Below the pieces are notes generated by a model. It worked only from the letters and a program-made list of their open reading frames with translations, was not told the origin of the DNA and searched no databases. From contig PBQX02000039.1 of the NCBI GenBank assembly GCA_002725175.2, positions 1 through 15,496 of the forward strand: a stretch of 15,496 nt of DNA, read 5' to 3'. This document shows positions 1 through 6,978 of the stretch, in pieces. The position numbers and the translations under genes were made by a program. Within the stretch, counting starts at the first letter, position 1. Each line of letters opens with the position of its first letter. This stretch comes from CACKLF01 sp002725175. GTDB taxonomy: Bacteria > Pseudomonadota > Alphaproteobacteria > Rhodobacterales > Rhodobacteraceae.

Positions 1-118
1 GGGTATTGGTATCATGAACACCATAATTTTATGCTGCTGATGACTACCTGGTACTCACATCAGAATCGTTGTTTTGTCGGAGACCTAGTTGAGAGTTAAG
101 TCTTGCTACTTTACCTGA
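1..118. other. Unassigned leader sequence at window start
   Basis: No gene can be supported here. The dihydropyrimidinase reading frame that is clear from about position 119 is closed by TGA at 116-118, and the other two forward frames do not continue into recognisable family sequence either. The first forward frame is open from base 1 to TAA at 97-99, but its roughly 32 residues resemble nothing I know. Possible explanations are poor sequence at a contig end, an assembly join, or the tail of an unrecognised upstream gene. Confidence 0.4.
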
Positions 119-1558
119 GTAACAGTCTGCACTGCGGATAGGACCTGGAAGACCGATATACTAATCGAGGGTGAAACAATTAAACAAATTGGGGAAAACC
201 TTAAAGGAGAGGAATATATAGACGCTGAAGGCGCCTATGTTATCCCGGGCGGCATTGACCCACACACACACCTAGAGATGCCATTTATGGGAACGACTGC
301 TGCAGAGACTTTTGAAACGGGGACCTGGGCAGCAGCCGCTGGTGGAACTACTATGATTGTTGACTTTTGCCTTCCTGGAGCAGATGGAAGCATAAAAAAT
401 GCTATAAACGAGTGGCACAGAAAATCAGCCCCACAAATATGCTCTGATGTTGGCTACCACATGGCAATAACCGGGTGGGATGAGAATGTATTTAATGAAA
501 TGAATGATGCTGTCAAAATGGGCGTCAACAGCTTTAAACATTTTATGGCATATAAAGGTGCTTTAATGATTGAAGATGACGAAATGTTTGCAAGTTTTAA
601 AAGATGCGCAGCGATTGGGGCTCTCCCTATGGTTCACGCAGAGAATGGTGACCTTGTAGCAGAACTGCAGCAAAAATATTTTGATTTGGGAATTACTGGA
701 CCTGAAGGTCATGCTTACTCTAGACCCCCTGAATTGGAAGGTGAAGCAGCAAATAGGGCTATTACAATTGCTGATACTGCTGGAGTTCCACTTTATATTG
801 TACATGTGAGTTGTGAACAAACTCATGAAGCGATAAGGCGAGCTCGGCAGAAAGGTATGCGCGTATATGGCGAACCATTAATACAGTTTCTAACTTTAGA
901 TGAATCAGAATATTTTAATAAAGACTGGAACCATGCCGCAAGAAGAGTGATGTCCCCTCCCTTTAGATCGAAAGATCATCAAGACAGTTTATGGGCTGGC
1001 TTGCAAAGCGGCTCTCTTCAAGTTGTTGCAACAGATCACGCAGCTTTTAATACTAAACAGAAAAGAGCTGGCATAAATGATTTTCGCATCATTCCAAATG
1101 GCTCAAACGGTTTGGAAGAACGTCTTGCTGTCTTGTGGACAGAAGGTGTTGAAACCGGCCGTTTGACTAAAAACGAATTTGTAGCTGCAACATCAACGAA
1201 TATCGCAAAAATACTAAATATCTACCCAAAAAAGGGAGCTATAGTTGAAGGTGCGGACGCAGACATAGTTGTTTGGGACCCAAAAATAAGCAAGAAAATT
1301 TCTCCGACAAGCCACCATTCCATTTTGGATTACAATGTTTTTGAAGGCTTTAACGTTACGGCACAAGCAAGGTATACGCTTAATAGAGGTGACATAATTT
1401 GGGCTTGGGGTCAGAACTCAACACCACAACCTGGGAGAGGAAAATTTGTTCCCAGACCTCCGTTCCCTGCTGTTCATAGCGCTGTAACAAAGTGGAAAGA
1501 ATTAAATTCTCCAAGAAAGATAGAGCGAGATCCTCAAAACATTCCAGCTGGAATTTAG
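119..1558 (+). CDS. hydA: Dihydropyrimidinase / D-hydantoinase, 5' end damaged
   Basis: This is a cytoplasmic amidohydrolase that opens the ring of 5,6-dihydrouracil, dihydrothymine or hydantoins to N-carbamoyl amino acids (second step of reductive pyrimidine breakdown). The binuclear metal site is visible: DPHTH at 257-271, the lysine expected to be carbamylated in FMAYKG (codon 554-556), HAEN (His codon 635), HVSCE (His codon 803) and ATDHAAF (Asp codon 1034). The substrate-loop motif IPNGSNGLEER follows. The first ATG in frame (278) lies inside the conserved core, directly after the DPHTH motif, so it cannot be the true start. Family-like sequence (TADRTWKTDILIEG) reads back to about 119, giving about 479 residues, close to the family's usual length, but TGA at 116 blocks further extension. 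The real start is therefore missing. The ATPase gene starts 5 bases after the stop, so the genes are probably co-transcribed. Substrate (pyrimidine or hydantoin) cannot be decided from sequence. Confidence 0.9.
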   Translation, partial: VTVCTADRTWKTDILIEGETIKQIGENLKGEEYIDAEGAYVIPGGIDPHTHLEMPFMGTTAAETFETGTWAAAAGGTTMIVDFCLPGADGSIKNAINEWHRKSAPQICSDVGYHMAITGWDENVFNEMNDAVKMGVNSFKHFMAYKGALMIEDDEMFASFKRCAAIGALPMVHAENGDLVAELQQKYFDLGITGPEGHAYSRPPELEGEAANRAITIADTAGVPLYIVHVSCEQTHEAIRRARQKGMRVYGEPLIQFLTLDESEYFNKDWNHAARRVMSPPFRSKDHQDSLWAGLQSGSLQVVATDHAAFNTKQKRAGINDFRIIPNGSNGLEERLAVLWTEGVETGRLTKNEFVAATSTNIAKILNIYPKKGAIVEGADADIVVWDPKISKKISPTSHHSILDYNVFEGFNVTAQARYTLNRGDIIWAWGQNSTPQPGRGKFVPRPPFPAVHSAVTKWKELNSPRKIERDPQNIPAGI

Positions 1559-1563
1559 ATTTA

Positions 1564-2343
1564 ATGTCAGAACCAGTTATTTCTGCCAAAAATGTGAATC
1601 TTGTCTTCGAAACAGCGGATGACACTATAGAGGCTTTGAAAGATGTTTCTTTAGACGTTTCTAAAGGAGATTTTGTGTCCTTGATTGGCCCTTCTGGTTG
1701 TGGGAAAACAACATTGCTAAGGGCGATTGCCGCACTCGAACATCCAAATGACGGTCATTTAACCGTAAATGGCATGACCCCAGAAGAGGCAAGAAAGGAG
1801 AGAGCTTATGGCTATGTTTTTCAAGCTGCAGGTCTTTACCCATGGCGCAATATTTCTAAAAATATAAGCCTACCTTTGGAAATAATGGGATACAATCGAT
1901 CTGAAATCTCCAGCCGAGTAAAAAAGGTACTGGAACTTGTAGAATTAGACGGATTTGAAAAAAAATTTCCTTGGCAATTATCAGGTGGAATGCAGCAAAG
2001 AGCATCAATAGCTCGTGCACTATCTTTTGACGCCGATATACTTCTCATGGATGAGCCATTTGGCGCCTTAGACGAAATAGTTAGAGATCACTTGAACGAG
2101 CAATTGCTCAGATTATGGAAATCTACAAATAAAACAATCTGTTTTGTTACGCACTCAATACCAGAAGCGGTTTACTTATCAACTAAAATAGTCGTGATGT
2201 CACCTAGGCCTGGCAGAATTATTGATATAATTGACAGTCCCTTGCCAAATGAAAGACCGTTAGAAATAAGAGATAGTGCAGAGTTCTTAGCTGTTTCACA
2301 AAGAGTTCGAGAGGGTTTACGCTCAGGCCATAGTTATGAGTAA
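1564..2343 (+). CDS. ABC importer ATPase, nitrate/sulfonate/pyrimidine-type
   Basis: This 259-residue protein is the ATP-hydrolysing subunit of the importer encoded by the next three genes; it acts on the inner face of the cytoplasmic membrane. All ABC motifs are intact: Walker A GPSGCGKTT (residues 42-50), Q-loop Gln87 in VFQAAGLYPW, signature LSGGMQQR (139-146), Walker B ILLMDE (159-164) with D-loop GALDE, and switch His197 in VTHS. The pattern matches the SsuB/TauB/ThiZ group. An ATG at 1492 is in frame, but it lies within the dihydropyrimidinase gene and would add 24 residues without family similarity. The ATG at 1564 gives the standard N-terminus (MSEPVISAKNVNLVF) and has a weak GGAA ten bases upstream. 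Its last 8 bases overlap the first permease gene, indicating translational coupling. Confidence 0.93.
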   Translation: MSEPVISAKNVNLVFETADDTIEALKDVSLDVSKGDFVSLIGPSGCGKTTLLRAIAALEHPNDGHLTVNGMTPEEARKERAYGYVFQAAGLYPWRNISKNISLPLEIMGYNRSEISSRVKKVLELVELDGFEKKFPWQLSGGMQQRASIARALSFDADILLMDEPFGALDEIVRDHLNEQLLRLWKSTNKTICFVTHSIPEAVYLSTKIVVMSPRPGRIIDIIDSPLPNERPLEIRDSAEFLAVSQRVREGLRSGHSYE

Positions 2344-3217
2344 ATTTATTAAGGAAAAACTGTTCCCAATTCTAACTGTTTCTGTTTCAATAATTCTTTT
2401 GTGGTACGCCTTTTCTATAGTTTTAAACTCTAAATGGGCTTATGATAAGGCAGTAAGAGCAGATAAAGTATTGTCATTTAAAGAATTGGTTCTAGATACC
2501 TGGTCCCAAAAGAAGCCAAAACTTCCAACTCCTCACCAGGTATTCAAAGAAATGAATAAGACAATTTTTTACAAAAAGGTAACTTCTAAAAGGTCTCTAG
2601 TTTTTCATGCTTGGATAACTCTTTCAGGAACCTTGGCTGGCTTTGCTTTAGGGACTGGGCTTGGCATAGCTTTAGCTCTAGCAATAGTACATAATCGAGC
2701 AACAGACTTAAGCGTTATGCCATGGGTAATTACAAGTCAAACAATACCCATATTAGCACTCGCTCCAATGCTTATAGTGGCGTTGGGAGGCTTAGGTTTT
2801 ACCGGACTTTTACCAAAGGCAATTATTTCAATGTACCTTTCTTTTTTTCCAGTCGTGGTTGGTATGGTCAAGGGGTTAAGGTCTCCAGAAATTCTTGAAC
2901 TTGATCAAATGAAGACATGGAATGCTTCTACATTGCAAATTTTACTTAGGCTCAGGCTCCCAAAGTCTATACCATTTCTCTTTACATCTCTAAAGCTGGG
3001 AATAGCTGCTTCTGTTGTGGGGACAATAGTAGGAGAATTGCCAGTGGGTGCTAATGGAGGGCTAGGCTCGCGGATGCTAGCCGGTAGTACATTTGGTCAA
3101 CCGATACAGATTTGGAGCGCCTTGTTTACCGCAGCCATTATGACAGCATTACTTATATTAATCATAAACTTAATGAAGGCGGTAGTTTTTAGAACAATGA
3201 GTATAACGGAAGCATGA
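2336..3217 (+). CDS. ABC importer permease subunit 1
   Basis: This 293-residue integral membrane subunit belongs to the binding-protein-dependent transport family (BPD_transp_1). One helix near residues 10-30 precedes a long polar loop (about 31-90) containing LPTPHQVFKEM, a motif that usually lies just before the transmembrane core. The core then has about five hydrophobic segments from residue 93 onward. The cytoplasmic EAA-type loop that contacts the ATPase is seen around residues 183-213 (ELDQMKTWNASTLQILLRLR, then LPKSIPF). The ATG lies inside the end of the ATPase gene, and the stop overlaps the start of the next permease gene in an ATGA arrangement. Both point to equimolar, coupled translation. 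The loop after helix 1 looks longer than in typical SsuC or TauC proteins. Confidence 0.9.
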   Translation: MSKFIKEKLFPILTVSVSIILLWYAFSIVLNSKWAYDKAVRADKVLSFKELVLDTWSQKKPKLPTPHQVFKEMNKTIFYKKVTSKRSLVFHAWITLSGTLAGFALGTGLGIALALAIVHNRATDLSVMPWVITSQTIPILALAPMLIVALGGLGFTGLLPKAIISMYLSFFPVVVGMVKGLRSPEILELDQMKTWNASTLQILLRLRLPKSIPFLFTSLKLGIAASVVGTIVGELPVGANGGLGSRMLAGSTFGQPIQIWSALFTAAIMTALLILIINLMKAVVFRTMSITEA

Positions 3218-4062
3218 CCTTTTTCTATTTGGCAATTCTGTTCTGGATCCTTGCATGGGCCTTGAATATTTGGCTCTCAAGCCTAAGCTCATTCGGTTTT
3301 GCAAGAACGCTAGCCCCTATACTATTTGGAGTGAGTATTGTTATTCTTTGGGAAAGCTCCGTACATGCCTTTAATGTAAGTTTCGTTATTTTGCCAGCTC
3401 CTTCCCAAGTATTTGTGACATTTTTCACCTCACTAAATATACTTTGGATAGATTTTGTCCAAACCTTTCTCAAAGGCGCACTATCTGGGTTCCTTATAGG
3501 CTGCTCTTCAGCCATCTTAATAGCTTTATTAGTTGATAGGTTTAATTTCCTAGAAAGAGGCTTATTGCCCATTGGCAATTTACTATCCGCCATGCCTATC
3601 ATTGGCACAGCTCCTATTCTGGTTGCTTGGTTTGGTTTCGACTGGCATTCAAAGGCAGCGGTAGTTGTGGCAATGGTATTTTTTCCTATGTTGATTAATA
3701 CCGTACAAGGAATAAAATTATCAGATAGACTTTATCAGGACCTTATGAATACTTATAGCTCAAGTTATTTCCAGACTTTAATTAAATTAAGATTGCCAGC
3801 TGCTATGCCATTTATTTTTAATGGACTTAAAATTTGTTCTACATTATCATTGATAGGAGCAATAGTCGCTGAATTTTTTGGTTCGCCAATTAAAGGCATG
3901 GGATTTAGAATTTCCACTGAGGCAGGACGCTTCGCTTTAGATATGGTCTGGGCTGAAATATTTGTAGCGGCAATTACTGGTACATTATTTTATGGGGTGA
4001 TAGCCTTACTTGAAAAAATTATAACACATTGGCACCCTTCACAAAGAGGTCGAGTAAACTAA
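3214..4062 (+). CDS. ABC importer permease subunit 2
   Basis: This 282-residue membrane protein is the second permease of the importer, so the channel is probably a heterodimer. Two hydrophobic segments lie in the first 50 residues, followed by the LPAPSQVF motif and a core of about five helices. The EAA-type loop appears as LMNTYSSSYFQTLIKLRLPA, followed by AMPFIFNGLKI. Start and stop of neighbouring genes overlap at ATGA (3214-3217). It resembles subunit 1 in its second half but is clearly diverged, as is usual for paired permeases of NMT1-type importers. The gene ends 18 bases before the binding-protein gene. Confidence 0.9.
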   Translation: MTFFYLAILFWILAWALNIWLSSLSSFGFARTLAPILFGVSIVILWESSVHAFNVSFVILPAPSQVFVTFFTSLNILWIDFVQTFLKGALSGFLIGCSSAILIALLVDRFNFLERGLLPIGNLLSAMPIIGTAPILVAWFGFDWHSKAAVVVAMVFFPMLINTVQGIKLSDRLYQDLMNTYSSSYFQTLIKLRLPAAMPFIFNGLKICSTLSLIGAIVAEFFGSPIKGMGFRISTEAGRFALDMVWAEIFVAAITGTLFYGVIALLEKIITHWHPSQRGRVN

Positions 4063-4065
4063 AAT

Positions 4066-4072
4066 TAAGGAG
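4066..4072 (+). promoter_or_regulatory. Strong ribosome binding site before the binding-protein gene
   Basis: TAAGGAG lies 8 bases before the ATG at 4081. It is the clearest Shine-Dalgarno sequence in the operon; the upstream importer genes rely on overlap and weak sites. This fits the need for a molar excess of periplasmic binding protein over membrane subunits. Confidence 0.8.
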
Positions 4073-4080
4073 ATTAAACT

Positions 4081-5076
4081 ATGAGAAAAATAATTCTATC
4101 TATCGTAGGCCTATTTTTAGGCTTGTCGTCAGTTGCAAATGCTGATGGTCATGCAAATGATGTCACGATCCAACTTAAATGGGTTACACAAACACAATTT
4201 GCAGGTTACTATGTAGCTCAAGACATGGGCTATTATAAGGACGAAGGCCTTAATGTAACCATTACACCGGGCGGACCAGATATCGGTCCAATGTCAGCTC
4301 TAGCTTCTGGAAATGCAGACGTTGCAGTCGACTGGATGCCATCTGCCCTTGCTTCAAGAGAAAAAGGTTTGGCAGCCGTAAATATAGCACAGCCATTTAA
4401 AAGTTCAGGAATGATGCTGGTCTGTAGAAAAGACAGGGGAGTTAATTCAACAGCCGACCTAAAAGGTAAAAATTTAGGTGTCTGGTTTTATGGCAACGAA
4501 TTTCCATTTTTAAGCTGGATGAGTAAACTTGGACTTAAAACCGATGGATCTGCTGACGGTGTAACTGTATTTAGACAAGGCTGGGATATTTTACCGCTTA
4601 CTCAAGGAGATGCTGATTGTGTTTCCGCTATGTCCTACAATGAGTACTGGCAAGTATTGGCAGAAGGCTTAACACCAGAAGAGCTAACTGTATTTAGATA
4701 TGAAGACATGAACGTAGCCACCTTAGAGGATGGACTTTACGTTCTGGAAGAAAATCTTAGTGATCCAGTTTTCGTAGATAAAATGGTACGCTTTGTTCGA
4801 GCCTCCATGAAGGGTTGGAAATACGCAGAAGCTAATCCAGGAAAAGCCGCAGAAATTGTTGTAGACAATGATGACAGTGGTGCCCAAACAGTTGATCACA
4901 ATACTATTCAAATGGGTGAGATTGCTAAGTTAACTGCAGGAAGTAATGGGTCTTTAGTACCTGCTGACTACGAAAGAACAGTAGAAAGTCTTATGAGTGG
5001 CGGAGATGAGCCAGTTATTACAAAGATGCCTTCTGGAGCTTGGTCACATAAAATTACTGATCTAGCTCTTAACTAA
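4081..5076 (+). CDS. Periplasmic substrate-binding protein, NMT1/THI5-like
   Basis: This 331-residue protein captures the substrate in the periplasm and delivers it to the two permeases. It starts with a Sec signal peptide (charged MRKK-like end, hydrophobic core, likely cleavage after residue 21 in VANA/DG); there is no lipobox cysteine, so it is probably soluble. The mature part begins with VTIQLKWVTQTQFAGYYVA and GYYKDEGLNVTI, the hallmark of the NMT1/THI5 fold used for thiamine pyrimidine precursors, riboflavin, pyrimidines, sulfonates and nitrate. Linkage to a dihydropyrimidinase favours a pyrimidine or hydantoin-like ligand, but this is inference from context. A hydroxymethylpyrimidine (ThiY-like) or riboflavin (RibY-like) ligand remains possible. 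A hairpin terminator follows 10 bases after the stop. Confidence 0.9.
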   Translation: MRKIILSIVGLFLGLSSVANADGHANDVTIQLKWVTQTQFAGYYVAQDMGYYKDEGLNVTITPGGPDIGPMSALASGNADVAVDWMPSALASREKGLAAVNIAQPFKSSGMMLVCRKDRGVNSTADLKGKNLGVWFYGNEFPFLSWMSKLGLKTDGSADGVTVFRQGWDILPLTQGDADCVSAMSYNEYWQVLAEGLTPEELTVFRYEDMNVATLEDGLYVLEENLSDPVFVDKMVRFVRASMKGWKYAEANPGKAAEIVVDNDDSGAQTVDHNTIQMGEIAKLTAGSNGSLVPADYERTVESLMSGGDEPVITKMPSGAWSHKITDLALN

Positions 5077-5086
5077 ATAATATATT

Positions 5087-5119
5087 AGCACCGCCAATGA
5101 TGTTTGGCGGTGCTTTCTT
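5087..5119 (+). terminator. Rho-independent terminator of the hydantoinase-ABC operon
   Basis: A perfect 11-bp stem (AGCACCGCCAA at 5087-5097 with TTGGCGGTGCT at 5104-5114) encloses a six-base loop and is followed by a short T-rich run (TTCTT). It lies immediately after the binding-protein gene and marks the end of the transport operon. Confidence 0.88.
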
Positions 5120-5144
5120 GAAATTGAAAATGGGACGATAAAAA

Positions 5145-5429
5145 ATGCCAGCCTATACTATAGCCAGAGTAGACATCCATGATGATGAAAATTATAAGAA
5201 GTATGCCGAAATAGCTACTGAAGCTATACAAAAGTTCGGCGGTGAGATTTTAGTCAGAGGTGGAGAGTCCTTTCAAATGGAAGGGGAAGGTCGAAAAAGA
5301 AATGTGATAATTAAGTGGCCAGACATGAAAACCGCTAAAGACTTCTACCATTCTGACTTATATCAGAAAGCTTTAACTTATGGTACCAAAGCTGCAATAA
5401 GAGATTACACATTAGTTGAAGGAGTTTAA
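5145..5429 (+). CDS. DUF1330 family protein
   Basis: This 94-residue cytoplasmic protein has the DUF1330 pattern: an opening AYTIARVDIHD strand, a central GGEILVRGG segment, and the closing VIIKWPDMKTAKDFYHS followed by a YQKAL helix. The family adopts a ferredoxin-like dimeric alpha/beta-barrel fold related to small monooxygenase-like proteins, but no biochemical role is established. The ribosome binding site is weak (GGGACG about 7 bases before ATG). It lies after the operon terminator, so it probably has its own promoter or depends on read-through. Its stop is 3 bases from the end of thyX on the other strand. Confidence 0.85.
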   Translation: MPAYTIARVDIHDDENYKKYAEIATEAIQKFGGEILVRGGESFQMEGEGRKRNVIIKWPDMKTAKDFYHSDLYQKALTYGTKAAIRDYTLVEGV

Positions 5430-5432
5430 TTA

Positions 5433-6350
5433 TTACCGTTTCAAGTCAGGAAAAACCTTTAATAATTCAGACCATTCTCCCTTAGTCATATTACTAGTTT
5501 CAAAATTAACTTCTTCACCTTTAATTGCTCTCTTCATATTTAGTATTGCCTTTTCGGATAAGAAGGCACCACCAACCCTATAATCATCAAAAGCCCTATA
5601 GGCCATAGGAACCCAGTCTTTCACAATTTTACACATTATATCCGAATAAACTCTAATTTCGTATTGAGCATGACTATCTGCCCGCAATCTTAAAAAATGA
5701 AATAAATTGTGTAAGTCTATCTTCCAGTACCACTGAGTATAAATATTCATAGGTAAATTCATACGGGCCAGCTCTCTGGCCAATCCTTTTTTATTTTCCT
5801 GATTAAGCATATTTTCATAATTATCATAATTTCTTGAACTGTCATCCTTGAGAATTTGTAAAACTTTTTCAGCTTCATTTCCTGATAAAACCTCTCCTCT
5901 ACCTTGGTTGTTTATCTTTGATTGAGAAGCCAAATGCTTTGGCTCAGGTATATAAAACTCTCTGTCCAAAATAGAATATCGAGCAGAGTATTCATTAACA
6001 TTTGCCGTTCTATGCCTGATCCATTGGCGTGCAACAAATACGGGCAATTTAATATGAAATTTAACTTCACACATCTCAAAAGGTGTAGAATGCCAGTGAC
6101 GCATAAGATACCTGATCAAACCCTCATCATCTCTCGATTCTTTCGTTCCCTCTCCATAACTCACCCTTGCAGCCTGAACTATTGAACTATCATTGCCCAT
6201 ATAATCAATAACCCTTACAAACCCATGATCCAAAACTTCATGGGCATTATAAAGATGCTCTTCCATCCCAGCAGATGATGCCCTTAAGGTCTTTTCAGTT
6301 CTACTTCTAGCATTAACAATTTCTTGCTTTTGATCTTCACTCAATGTCAT
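5433..6350 (-). CDS. thyX: Flavin-dependent thymidylate synthase ThyX
   Basis: ThyX makes dTMP from dUMP using methylenetetrahydrofolate, FAD and NADPH, replacing ThyA. The family signature RHRx7S is present as RHRTANVNEYS (residues 112-122 of the 305-residue product), with upstream HSTPFEMCEVKFH and downstream LRADSHAQYEIR, which form the flavin and dUMP sites. The open frame could begin 14 codons earlier at 6392. I prefer the ATG at 6350 because AAGGAT lies just upstream and the resulting MTLSEDQKQEIV start, followed by LDHGFVRVIDYMG, matches alphaproteobacterial ThyX. The protein is longer than short bacterial ThyX of about 220-250 residues, as is normal for this class. No thyA is visible in the window. 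It converges on the DUF1330 gene and diverges from the glyoxalase gene. Confidence 0.95.
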   Translation of the reverse strand: MTLSEDQKQEIVNARSRTEKTLRASSAGMEEHLYNAHEVLDHGFVRVIDYMGNDSSIVQAARVSYGEGTKESRDDEGLIRYLMRHWHSTPFEMCEVKFHIKLPVFVARQWIRHRTANVNEYSARYSILDREFYIPEPKHLASQSKINNQGRGEVLSGNEAEKVLQILKDDSSRNYDNYENMLNQENKKGLARELARMNLPMNIYTQWYWKIDLHNLFHFLRLRADSHAQYEIRVYSDIMCKIVKDWVPMAYRAFDDYRVGGAFLSEKAILNMKRAIKGEEVNFETSNMTKGEWSELLKVFPDLKR

Positions 6351-6371
6351 ATAATTTATCCTTGATAACCA

Positions 6372-6400
6372 AATATAAGATTCGGCATACACAAATATAA
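6372..6400 (-). promoter_or_regulatory. Possible thyX promoter
   Basis: Read on the minus strand, TTATAT (6395-6400) and TATATT (6372-6377) are separated by 17 bases. The -10 is good and the -35 poor. Transcription would begin near 6365, between the two candidate thyX start codons, which would favour the ATG at 6350. Confidence 0.3.
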
Positions 6401-6417
6401 CTGTACGGAGAACGTAT

Positions 6418-6846
6418 ATGAAAGTAAAATATTTACATACAATGGTGCGAGTGGATGATATCGAGAAATCAAAAGCCTTTTACTGTGATCTTTTGGGATT
6501 AGAAGAAATTAGAAGGTCGGATTATGAGGAAGGAAAATTTACTTTGGTTTTTCTTGCTGCACCCAATCAATCAGAATGTGCACTTGAGCTTACCCATAAC
6601 TGGGATGGAAAAGAGAAGTATTCGGAAGGTAGAAATTTTGGCCACCTAGCCTATGAGGTAGAAAATATCTATGACATATGCTNAAAGATTANAGACAGTG
6701 GGGTTGAAATAAATCGCCCTCCTCGCGACGGAAGGATGGCCTTTGTCAAATCTCCTGACAATATTTCTATTGAGTTANTACAAGCAGGAAGTCCTCTTCC
6801 GGTAAAAGAGCCTTGGCTATCAATGCCAAATTCAGGATCTTGGTAA
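6418..6846 (+). CDS. gloA: Glyoxalase I-like VOC protein (lactoylglutathione lyase)
   Basis: This 142-residue protein matches glyoxalase I, which converts the methylglyoxal-glutathione hemithioacetal to lactoylglutathione. The two vicinal-oxygen-chelate halves are seen: HTMVRVDDIEKSKAFYCDLLG at the start and FGHLAYEVENIYDIC in the middle. Metal ligands are in place: the His of HTMVRV, the Glu of LELTHNWD, the His of FGHLAYEV and the Glu of SIEL. The C-terminal EPWLSMPNSGSW extends slightly past the E. coli enzyme of 135 residues. GGAG lies 7 bases before the ATG. Three N bases make three residues uncertain but leave the frame open. The specific substrate is inferred from family similarity. 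Confidence 0.88.
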   Translation: MKVKYLHTMVRVDDIEKSKAFYCDLLGLEEIRRSDYEEGKFTLVFLAAPNQSECALELTHNWDGKEKYSEGRNFGHLAYEVENIYDICXKIXDSGVEINRPPRDGRMAFVKSPDNISIELXQAGSPLPVKEPWLSMPNSGSW

Positions 6847-6855
6847 CAAAATTTC

Positions 6856-6884
6856 TTGTCAAGAATACGGTTTTAACTCATAAT
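6856..6884 (+). promoter_or_regulatory. Promoter of the ssrA (tmRNA) gene
   Basis: TTGTCA (6856-6861) and CATAAT (6879-6884) are each one base off the sigma-70-type consensus and are spaced 17 bases apart. The predicted start, about 6890-6892, coincides with the small GCTGT/ACAGC hairpin at the front of the pre-tmRNA. This is the best promoter seen in the window, as expected for an abundant stable RNA. Confidence 0.7.
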
Positions 6885-6889
6885 GAATA

Positions 6890-6968
6890 TGCTGTTCTAC
6901 AGCTATGGTGATAAACGCGCACGTAATAGACGGATCGGACCCGGGGGCGGTACCCGGCGGCTCCACCA
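6890..6968 (+). ncRNA. ssrA: tmRNA acceptor piece
   Basis: This is the aminoacylated half of the two-piece tmRNA. A T-arm-like hairpin (CCGGG 6941-6945, loop GGCGGTA, CCCGG 6953-6957) stacks on the 3' acceptor strand CGGCTCC (6958-6964), then discriminator A and encoded CCA. The 7-base loop differs from the tRNA consensus TTCGANN; as I recall, this GC-rich loop is typical of alphaproteobacterial two-piece tmRNAs. The upstream boundary is set only by the predicted transcription start, and the mature 5' end may lie further inside. Confidence 0.8.
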
Positions 6969-6978
6969 AAAAAAATAT

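Noticed and set aside
1492..1563. Longer start for the ABC ATPase at ATG 1492
   Set aside because: It would lie within the dihydropyrimidinase gene and add a lysine-rich stretch absent from the family; ATG 1564 gives the standard N-terminus.
6351..6392. Longer thyX start at 6392
   Set aside because: The extra 14 residues are not family-like, and AAGGAT sits just before the ATG at 6350.
6891..6903. GCTGT/ACAGC hairpin as a terminator of gloA
   Set aside because: The stem is only 5 bp with no T-run, and it lies at the predicted start of the tmRNA transcript.
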